52,266 bases of DNA. Origin: an uncultured Bacteroidales bacterium (lineage in GTDB: Bacteria > Bacteroidota > Bacteroidia > Bacteroidales > UBA3824). Made by a program: the position numbers and the translations under genes. The stretch covers positions 1-52,266 of the forward strand of contig CALFIU010000174.1 in assembly GCA_937877455.1 (NCBI GenBank), given 5' to 3'. The notes beneath the pieces were generated by a model. The model saw only the letters and a program-made list of their open reading frames with translations, searched no databases and was not told the DNA's origin. Shown here in pieces: positions 9,289-16,121 of this stretch; positions within the stretch are counted from its first letter, which is position 1; each line of letters begins with the position of its first letter.

Positions 9289-9320
9289 CAAAGATAATTG
9301 TTTTTTGTTGATTTTGCAAA
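9289..9320 (-). promoter_or_regulatory. Promoter of the AAA-ATPase-like gene
   Basis: Minus-strand -33 TTTG (9317-9320), a 20-base spacer and -7 TATCTTTG (9289-9296). It is back to back with the GH36 promoter. Confidence 0.75.
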
Positions 9321-9338
9321 TCGAATGTAGGTTATTGG

Positions 9339-9369
9339 TTTGTAAAAATAAAAAATATTTGTAACTTTG
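9339..9369 (+). promoter_or_regulatory. Promoter of the GH36 gene
   Basis: TTTG at 9339-9342, exactly 19 bases, then TAACTTTG at 9362-9369: a full match to the Bacteroides promoter consensus. The predicted start is near 9376, about 30 bases before the ATG. It rules out the upstream TTG at 9367 as a translation start. Confidence 0.8.
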
Positions 9370-9405
9370 ACCGCAAATCATTTTTATCAAATTTACACTA
9401 AAAAT

Positions 9406-11592
9406 ATGAAAAGAGCAATTTTGGCTGCGGTTATGTGTGCTGCCGCAATTTCGGTTAGTGCCGAAAATATTGACATTTCTACCAAAAGCACTACGCTTCT
9501 TCTCGAAGCAGAAAAAGGTCAGGAACTGAAAATTTTGTATTACGGACCAAAACTTTCTTCAACCGATCTTCAAGCGGTAGAGAATACTGCCCAAAAACTT
9601 TCAGCATATCCAGTTTACGGACTCAATTGTCCTGCGGAGGCTGCTTTGTCGGTAACTCATGCCGACGGAAATATGACATTGCAACTTGTGGTTGATAGGG
9701 TTTCAAATCGTAACGAAAACGGTGGAAAAGTTGTTGCCGTTGAACTGAAAGACAAAGTCTATCCGTTTTCGGTAAATATCTGTTACAAAACCTACAACGA
9801 TGCTGAAATAATCGAAATATGGACAGAAATTTCTCATTCAGAAAAACAATCGGTTGAACTCAGACGTTTTGATTCTGGTTTTTTGCCCGTAAGACGAGGA
9901 AATGTTTGGCTTTCGCATTTGTATGGAAGTTGGGCTAACGAGTCGCAACTTGTTCAAGAGCCGATAACACCCGGAATGATGGTTATTTCAAATCGCGATG
10001 GCGTTAGAAATTCTCATACTTCTCATGGTGAAATAATGCTTTCGCTTGATGGTAAACCAAACGAAAATTTCGGCGCAACCATTGGTGCGGCTCTCTGTTA
10101 TTCAGGTAATTACAGAATCGAAATCAATACTCACGACCATGAATATCACGAAATTTTTGCTGGTATCAATCCCGAAAATTCGGCTTATACTTTAAAGAAA
10201 GGTGAAAAGTTTTGCACTCCAGCATGGGCTATTACGTATTCTGTTGAAGGTTTGAGTGGGGTCAGCAGAAATTTTCATTCTTGGGGACGAAAGTACAAAC
10301 TTTCTAACGGAGATGTTGAGCGCAAAATTCTTCTCAATAGTTGGGAAGGTGTTTATTTTGACATCAATCAGCAAGGTATGGACCAGATGATGGGTGATAT
10401 TGCTTCCATGGGTGGTGAACTTTTTGTCATGGACGATGGCTGGTTTGGAAACAAATATCCTCGCAAAACCGACAATTCATCGCTCGGCGATTGGTCTGTT
10501 GACAAAAACAAACTCCCCGGCGGAATAGAACAATTGATTTCTGACGCAAAAAAGCACGGAATAAAATTCGGTATTTGGATAGAACCTGAAATGGCTAACA
10601 CTACGAGCGAACTTTTTGAGGCTCATCCTGATTGGGTTGTCAAAGCACCAAATCGCGACCTTGTGCTTGGTCGTGGCGGCACACAAGTTGTTCTTGACCT
10701 TAGCAATCCAAAGGTTCAGGATTTTGTGTTTAGCATTGTTGATAATTTGATGACCAAATATCCCGAAATCGACTATATAAAATGGGACGCAAATATGAGT
10801 ATTCTCAATCATGGAAGTCAATATCTTACCTCTGATAGTCAAAGTCATCTTTATATTGCTTATCATCAAGGATTTGAGAAAGTGTGCCGCAGAATACGTG
10901 AAAAATATCCAAAACTTACAATTCAAGCGTGCGCATCAGGAGGCGGACGTGCTAACTGGGGTGTGTTGCCTTATTTCGACGAATTTTGGGTTAGCGACAA
11001 TACCGACGCTCTTCAACGTGTTTATATGCAATGGGGAACCTCTTATTTCTTCCCGTCAATTGCAATGGCCTCGCATATAAGTGCAGCACCAAATCATCAG
11101 ACGTTCCGTATAATTCCGTTGAAATACCGTATTGACGTTGCTATGAGCGGTCGTTTAGGAATGGAAATTCAGCCCCAAAATATGACAGACGAAGAAAAAA
11201 ATCTTTGCAAAAATGCTATTGCTGAATACAAAAAACTTCGTTCGGTAATTCAGTTTGGCGACATTTATCGTCTTGTATCGCCTTACGACAAACTCGGAGT
11301 GGCTTCGCTTATGTATGTAAATCCTGACAAAAACAAAGCCGTTTTTTATTGGTGGAAAACCGAACAGTTTTGTAATCAACATCTTCCGCGTGTAAAAATG
11401 GCTGGTCTTAATCCTGACAAAGTTTACACAATTCGTGAGATAAATCGTATTGACAATACTCCGCTTGTATTTGAAGGAAAGAAATTCACAGGCAAATTCC
11501 TTATGGAAAACGGTCTTGAAATTCCATACGAACACAATGTAGATTGGCACAAGAGAACAGATTATTCAAGCCGCATTTTGGTTTTAGAATAA
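9406..11592 (+). CDS. Alpha-galactosidase, GH36
   Basis: A 728-residue secreted retaining alpha-galactosidase that would release terminal alpha-galactose from raffinose-type sugars or galactomannan. It has a signal peptide (MKRAILAAVMCAAA...SVSA), an N-terminal beta-sandwich, a TIM barrel and a C-terminal beta domain. Barrel motifs include FVMDDGWFG, the nucleophile in KWDAN (D461) and the acid/base in SDNTDA (D531). The spacing of 70 residues between them equals that in characterised GH36 enzymes. CASGGGRANWG is also typical. The ATG at 9406 follows a consensus promoter. It is a single-gene transcript ending at the hairpin at 11611-11669 and probably acts in the periplasm. Confidence 0.95.
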   Translation: MKRAILAAVMCAAAISVSAENIDISTKSTTLLLEAEKGQELKILYYGPKLSSTDLQAVENTAQKLSAYPVYGLNCPAEAALSVTHADGNMTLQLVVDRVSNRNENGGKVVAVELKDKVYPFSVNICYKTYNDAEIIEIWTEISHSEKQSVELRRFDSGFLPVRRGNVWLSHLYGSWANESQLVQEPITPGMMVISNRDGVRNSHTSHGEIMLSLDGKPNENFGATIGAALCYSGNYRIEINTHDHEYHEIFAGINPENSAYTLKKGEKFCTPAWAITYSVEGLSGVSRNFHSWGRKYKLSNGDVERKILLNSWEGVYFDINQQGMDQMMGDIASMGGELFVMDDGWFGNKYPRKTDNSSLGDWSVDKNKLPGGIEQLISDAKKHGIKFGIWIEPEMANTTSELFEAHPDWVVKAPNRDLVLGRGGTQVVLDLSNPKVQDFVFSIVDNLMTKYPEIDYIKWDANMSILNHGSQYLTSDSQSHLYIAYHQGFEKVCRRIREKYPKLTIQACASGGGRANWGVLPYFDEFWVSDNTDALQRVYMQWGTSYFFPSIAMASHISAAPNHQTFRIIPLKYRIDVAMSGRLGMEIQPQNMTDEEKNLCKNAIAEYKKLRSVIQFGDIYRLVSPYDKLGVASLMYVNPDKNKAVFYWWKTEQFCNQHLPRVKMAGLNPDKVYTIREINRIDNTPLVFEGKKFTGKFLMENGLEIPYEHNVDWHKRTDYSSRILVLE

Positions 11593-11610
11593 TTGGTTTG
11601 AAAACTATTT

Positions 11611-11669
11611 ACACTATCAAAATTGTCATTGTTTTATTGTAACAAAATAAATAGTCTTTTTGATAGTGT
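11611..11669 (+). terminator. Terminator of the GH36 gene
   Basis: A 12-bp perfect stem, ACACTATCAAAA (11611-11622) with TTTTGATAGTGT (11658-11669), followed by a T-rich run. The loop is long (35 bases). Confidence 0.65.
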
Positions 11670-11690
11670 ATTTTTGTTTTTATAAAAAAT

Positions 11691-11741
11691 AAAACACGGA
11701 TTTTAATTAACGAAATTTTTTGAAAATTAAATCCGTGTTTT
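11691..11741 (-). terminator. Terminator of the CE6-CE1 esterase gene
   Basis: A stem of about 17 bp around the core AAAACACGG / CCGTGTTTT. On the minus strand it is followed by a T-rich run. It lies 25 bases after the esterase stop codon. Confidence 0.75.
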
Positions 11742-11765
11742 ATTTATAATTATACATAAAAATTG

Positions 11766-13703
11766 TTATTTGAAAATATTTGGCAAAAATTCTTTTAAGC
11801 ATCTGCGCCAAGTAAGCCATTCATGTGCAGTTCCTTGCGAAATATAAAAGTCGGGATTTAAACCAAAACTTTTCAAATGGTTAACAAGATCTTCTGTTCC
11901 AAAGTTTTCTTGGCTACCAGCACCGAGAAAAAGATATTTTATTTCGCGACTAAATTCTTGCGGACGCGATAAAATGCCATTGTAGTTTTTTTGTGCGTCA
12001 AGTCCAAAAATAGCACCGCTAAATGCACCCATGTAGTAAAATTTATCAATGTTTTTCAATACAATATCAAATGTTTGGTGTCCTCCCCACGACAAACCTG
12101 CCATAGCACGATGTTTTTTATCGCTTAACGTGCGAAAATTTTTGTCAATTTCGGGTATCAAATCCTGAATCATTACTTTATAGAAACTTGCACCATAATC
12201 GCTAATTTCTGCGGCATTAGATTTACCTTTGGCAAAGTCGAATGGTGCTTTAACATCGCCGCTTTCCATTACAACAATCATTGGTACAGCTTGTTTGTTG
12301 GCTATAAGATTGTCAAGTATGTTGTTGGCAAATCCTTGTTTTGTCCAACCAGTTTCGTCTTCGCCCATTCCATGTTGAAGGTATAAAACAGGGTAACGTT
12401 TTTTGGTATTTTTTTCGTATTCGGCAGGTGTGTAAACCATTGCCCTACGCCATTCTTGTTTTGCATTAGAGTAATATTGAAACAATCTAACTTGTCCGTG
12501 TGGAACATCTTTTTGAGGTCGGTAGTAATCGCCTTCTTTGCCTTCTGGTATTTCTAATCCACCTGCCATGCGGTTGCAACCAAAATAAGTATCAGTGTTT
12601 GGGTCTATTACTTGTGCACCGTCAACGTTGATAAAATAATAATGAAAACCGGGTGCAAGAGAATCGGTTGAGCAATACCAATTGCCAGTGCCGTCGGGTT
12701 GCATTTGGTATTTTTTTGAGCAAATGTCGGTTATAACTTTTTGTGCATTAGGGGCATAAACTTGAAAGTATGCTCGGTTTTTACTATCAACCATCGGAAA
12801 TTTTTTACCAGGAACGGCGTTTTGTGCTGTTTTTGCATCGGTTGGAATTTCCAATTTTTCATAGATTTGGTAACCTAAAAGAGAAAGCATTTTTTCGCCA
12901 TATCTTTTACCAAGTTTTCGGTATCCTTCTGCATCAAAATGGAGATTGTCGGCAGCGTTTGTAAGTCCTTCTGCCGATACAACGTGCGATGTGTGGATGG
13001 TTTGTGGTAAATTGTCAATAATTTCGTTCATGCTTTTACACAACCCTTTACCGTCGGCTATAACAACTTCACCAGCAATGAGAGGTACTTGTTCTGGTTT
13101 TAGGTTGAGGTCGCCCAACAGACGATCATATACAATTTGAACGTTCTTTGGCCAATTTTTGTCGCCAGTGTTTGTTTCTCCTTGATGAAGTAAAATACCT
13201 TTGATAACGCCGTCTTTTTGAGCCAATTTGCCAAGTTCAACAAGTCGTTGGTATGGATTATTGTTGTATGCAGCAAGCATTCCTTTCATCCAATGAGGTG
13301 ATTTGGTTTTGGCATAATTTTCTACCGAATCGGGCATAAAACCTTCTATGGAAATGCCGCCTATTGCAACAACTACAACGCCAACCGAAATACTGTCTGG
13401 CAAATGTTTAGTTAGCGTTCTTCCAAAATAGTCAACAGGAGTAAGACCAGTGTTTTCGCGACAGAGTGGGGGTGTTGCATTGTACCAGTTGCCTTTTTTT
13501 CTTCCAAGGCGATTATCATCTACTGCTGCCATCATCTTAAATCGTGGCGAAATTCCGTTAAGGTCTTGAGGTTCAATTTTGGCATTACCTTCCATATTAG
13601 ATTGTCCAAAACATAGATAAATGTGAAAATTAGGATTTTGCGCCGATGTTAGCACGTATTGAATTAAAATTAGTAAAAATAAAGTTAATCTTTTCATAAT
13701 CAT
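11766..13703 (-). CDS. Fused CE6-type acetylesterase and CE1-type (feruloyl/acetyl xylan) esterase
   Basis: A 645-residue secreted protein with two different esterase modules. After the signal peptide, residues 24-280 form an SGNH-like CE6/SASA domain: FGQSNMEG (serine 35), a block with HQGETN, and NLHFDAEGY carrying the C-terminal Asp/His. Residues about 290-395 look like a CBM48/E-set linker domain. Residues 400-645 are an esterase-D/CE1 alpha/beta hydrolase with GLSWGG (serine 538) and H627 in TAHEW. Such CE6-CE1 fusions act on acetylated and feruloylated xylan in other Bacteroidota. The start is M1 or M3 (13697); both give a signal peptide. It is transcribed alone, from the -7 box at 13722. 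Confidence 0.9.
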   Translation of the reverse strand: MIMKRLTLFLLILIQYVLTSAQNPNFHIYLCFGQSNMEGNAKIEPQDLNGISPRFKMMAAVDDNRLGRKKGNWYNATPPLCRENTGLTPVDYFGRTLTKHLPDSISVGVVVVAIGGISIEGFMPDSVENYAKTKSPHWMKGMLAAYNNNPYQRLVELGKLAQKDGVIKGILLHQGETNTGDKNWPKNVQIVYDRLLGDLNLKPEQVPLIAGEVVIADGKGLCKSMNEIIDNLPQTIHTSHVVSAEGLTNAADNLHFDAEGYRKLGKRYGEKMLSLLGYQIYEKLEIPTDAKTAQNAVPGKKFPMVDSKNRAYFQVYAPNAQKVITDICSKKYQMQPDGTGNWYCSTDSLAPGFHYYFINVDGAQVIDPNTDTYFGCNRMAGGLEIPEGKEGDYYRPQKDVPHGQVRLFQYYSNAKQEWRRAMVYTPAEYEKNTKKRYPVLYLQHGMGEDETGWTKQGFANNILDNLIANKQAVPMIVVMESGDVKAPFDFAKGKSNAAEISDYGASFYKVMIQDLIPEIDKNFRTLSDKKHRAMAGLSWGGHQTFDIVLKNIDKFYYMGAFSGAIFGLDAQKNYNGILSRPQEFSREIKYLFLGAGSQENFGTEDLVNHLKSFGLNPDFYISQGTAHEWLTWRRCLKEFLPNIFK

Positions 13704-13721
13704 TTAGTTTTATATTCTTGG

Positions 13722-13729
13722 CAAATTTA
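13722..13729 (-). promoter_or_regulatory. -7 box upstream of the CE6-CE1 gene
   Basis: Minus-strand TAAATTTG fits TAnnTTTG and lies 19 bases before the ATG. The -33 element is not clear. Confidence 0.5.
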
Positions 13730-13905
13730 TCTTTTTAGTTGTTTTGGGTTTTACGCTTTTGTTACACGTTTTTATTATTTTGTAACTTTTTGATAGAGAA
13801 TTTTATGAATGGTTAAATTTATTTTATGTTGAAAGATAATTTTGTAGCAATAAAAATTGTTTTTAGGGAAAGTTATATTTAATAGAAAAAAATTAATAAA
13901 AAAAA

Positions 13906-13932
13906 CTGCTAATTCTTAAAAATAATTAGCAG
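13906..13932 (-). terminator. Terminator of the ResB-CcsA gene
   Basis: Perfect 9-bp stem CTGCTAATT / AATTAGCAG with a 9-base loop. On the minus strand it is followed by a run of eight T. It lies 41 bases past the stop codon. Confidence 0.8.
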
Positions 13933-13953
13933 AAATATTTATTTAGTATCGTT

Positions 13954-13974
13954 TCAATTTTCAATTTTCAATTT
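13954..13974. repeat. TCAATTT heptad array at a stop codon
   Basis: Three exact 7-base units TCAATTT run without gaps into the stop codon of the minus-strand ResB-CcsA gene. Similar period-7 arrays abut the stops at 38826, 42137 and 43219. Confidence 0.8.
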
Positions 13975-15943
13975 ACCCATTAGCATAACTATGCATACCG
14001 CCCAAAAAGTAATTAACACCAAAATAAGTCATCAAAACGGTTATAAATGCAAGTAAAAAAAACAAGTGAATTTTGCGGTCTGATTGTAAAAATTTTAAGT
14101 CTGCTTTGTGAAAAGGCAGCGCATAAACCATAAAAGTTATTAACGCCCAAGTCTCTTTTGGATCCCAACTCCAATAGCGTCCCCACGAAATATTAGCCCA
14201 AACTGCACCAAGAAAAATACCTATACCAAGCAGAATTTCAGCAGGATAGAGCATAATTTTACTAAGAACAGCAAGTTGCGAAACTTTTTCGTTGTCTTTG
14301 ATAAAAAATGAAAATACTCCGCAGAAAAATGTAAACGCCAATAAAGAATATGCAATCATTATTGTAGATACATGAGCACTTAAAATTGGTGAATTTAGTA
14401 CTGGCATTAAAGGTGTAATCTGTGGATTGCGTTGCGAAAGCCATGCCACTAAAAGTGTAAAGCCCGAAATTAAAAATCCAAATGGTGTAAGTATTTTTAG
14501 TTTTTTTCCAAAAATTATCGCTAAAATCATTATTACTAACGACATAAAAAGCATTGTTTCGTAGCCGTTGCCCATTGGAATGTGTCCAGAAATATACCAA
14601 CGCAAAACATATCCGCAAAGGTCGAAAATCAGTGTAATAATCAACAATATTCTCAATGATTTGAATATTGTAGGTGGAAATTTTTGGGCAATAATCATAA
14701 CAAAAAACGCTATAAATCCAATGGTTAAATTAACCATAAAAAGTATTTTAGCAAAATTAAAGTTATTGTAAATAATTTCGGCTTTAATCTTTGATTCAGA
14801 GATTTTTACATCATTTTCTTGAAATAGTTTTCCACTGGTTAACATCAAAATTAATCCAATTTTTTCGTCCACTTCGCGAACTGCTTTTGTGGGTTCAAGA
14901 TTGTTGAGGCGGTAATTTTCGTTTTCATCAAAAAAATCGGCAAAAGATGCGTATTTTTCAACTCCAAGTTGATGTTGTAAATCTTTATCTTTTATAAGAA
15001 TCATTTTTTCGTCTTTCCAAACTTCGGGACGATAAATCCAACCACAAACTACTTGTTCTGCCAACAAATTGTAATAATTTGGTTTGCCATAAACCTTTGA
15101 TACAAAATCTCTTGCCATGGTGTTAAACGGCGCAACACGTCCGTTGTAAACTATTTGTTTTTGTTTTAGTTTTGCTGCTTCGTCAAAACTTATTGTAGGT
15201 ATTTTTTTTGTCTGTGCATTTGTTGATAATCCAACGCAAATAAGTGTAACAAAAAGTCCGCCTTTTTTCAATGTTGGATGTTTGAGAAGTTTTTGAAAAT
15301 CAGTTCGTTTTGAAAACATTAACCATAATCCCGAAATGGCAAAAAGTATGTAACCAATATATGTCAACGGTGTTCCCCATGGGTCGTAATTGACTGATAA
15401 CAAAGTACCTGCGCCATCGGGGTCAAAACTCGTTTGATAAAATCTATATCCATTTTTTTTAAGGATATTATTCATCGAAACTTCCGTTTTTTGGATTGTT
15501 CCATTATCTTCAACAGTCAAAAAACTTACGTAATCTTGTGGCATTGTGGTCCCTTGGTAGTTTTTTATAAGAAAACTATCGAGTTTTACACTAAAGCCAA
15601 GTTCTTGTTTAAAAAAGTTTTCTTTGTTGACAAAAAAATCTGTTTTTTCGCCGTTTCTAATATGCAACATGCCTTCTTTCGACGATATTTTGGTTGTAAA
15701 TGCACCTACCAAAATAATTATCATTGATAGATGAAATAGCAAAACCGCCAATTTCCCTTTTAGACGTTTGATAATTATTGGCAACGAACATATTGTTAAA
15801 ATACACCAAATTATTGTAAACCAAGTTGTTGTATAAATGTTTTTGTCAGCTGTATCTTGCGTAAAAAACGTAGCAATCGCCATGGCAATTAATACAGCGA
15901 CAAAGGTTGTTAGTATGATAAGTTTTATGTGTTTTGCAATCAT
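13973..15943 (-). CDS. Cytochrome c biogenesis protein, ResB-CcsA fusion
   Basis: A 656-residue inner-membrane protein for system II cytochrome c maturation, which moves haem to the periplasm and ligates it to apocytochromes. The N-terminal third is ResB-like: membrane segments near residues 10-80, then a periplasmic loop with GAFTTKISSKEGMLHIR. The C-terminal part is CcsA/ResC, with many membrane segments, MGNGYETMLF and the haem-handling WWD motif WGRYWSWDPKETW. The fused form is usual in Bacteroidota. I start at the ATG 15941-15943; the longer frame begins at TTG and lacks support. It is transcribed alone, with a terminator at 13906-13932. Confidence 0.93.
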   Translation of the reverse strand: MIAKHIKLIILTTFVAVLIAMAIATFFTQDTADKNIYTTTWFTIIWCILTICSLPIIIKRLKGKLAVLLFHLSMIIILVGAFTTKISSKEGMLHIRNGEKTDFFVNKENFFKQELGFSVKLDSFLIKNYQGTTMPQDYVSFLTVEDNGTIQKTEVSMNNILKKNGYRFYQTSFDPDGAGTLLSVNYDPWGTPLTYIGYILFAISGLWLMFSKRTDFQKLLKHPTLKKGGLFVTLICVGLSTNAQTKKIPTISFDEAAKLKQKQIVYNGRVAPFNTMARDFVSKVYGKPNYYNLLAEQVVCGWIYRPEVWKDEKMILIKDKDLQHQLGVEKYASFADFFDENENYRLNNLEPTKAVREVDEKIGLILMLTSGKLFQENDVKISESKIKAEIIYNNFNFAKILFMVNLTIGFIAFFVMIIAQKFPPTIFKSLRILLIITLIFDLCGYVLRWYISGHIPMGNGYETMLFMSLVIMILAIIFGKKLKILTPFGFLISGFTLLVAWLSQRNPQITPLMPVLNSPILSAHVSTIMIAYSLLAFTFFCGVFSFFIKDNEKVSQLAVLSKIMLYPAEILLGIGIFLGAVWANISWGRYWSWDPKETWALITFMVYALPFHKADLKFLQSDRKIHLFFLLAFITVLMTYFGVNYFLGGMHSYANG

Positions 15944-16009
15944 TTCAAAAAAAATATTCGCTATACCAATAATAATCCTAAATTCTAATCGCAAATTAAA
16001 CGGGGGTGC

Positions 16010-16115
16010 TAAAATTGCTTATTCTGCGTTGTATTTCAATCTCAAAATGCTCATTTACAATCTGTAAACTGCGCTTTTTTCGATTTCATACGCCTTGAAA
16101 AATCTAATTTTTAGA
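16010..16115. repeat. Possible dispersed intergenic repeat
   Basis: The spacer between the P-type ATPase stop and the CcsA gene contains a GC-richer block with a central palindrome TTTACA-atc-TGTAAA (16054-16068). Read on the minus strand it carries GGCGTATGAAATCGAAAAAA and GAGATTGAAATACAACGC. I recall closely similar blocks between genes in other Bacteroidales, but only one copy is in this window, so the call is tentative. Confidence 0.35.
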
Positions 16116-16121
16116 ACTCTC

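Noticed and set aside
15944..15994. Upstream TTG start of the ResB-CcsA gene
   Set aside because: Adds a poorly conserved segment; the ATG at 15943 gives the usual N-terminus. The same reasoning was used for TTG extensions at 667, 1334, 6517, 9367, 18941, 30453 and 32961.
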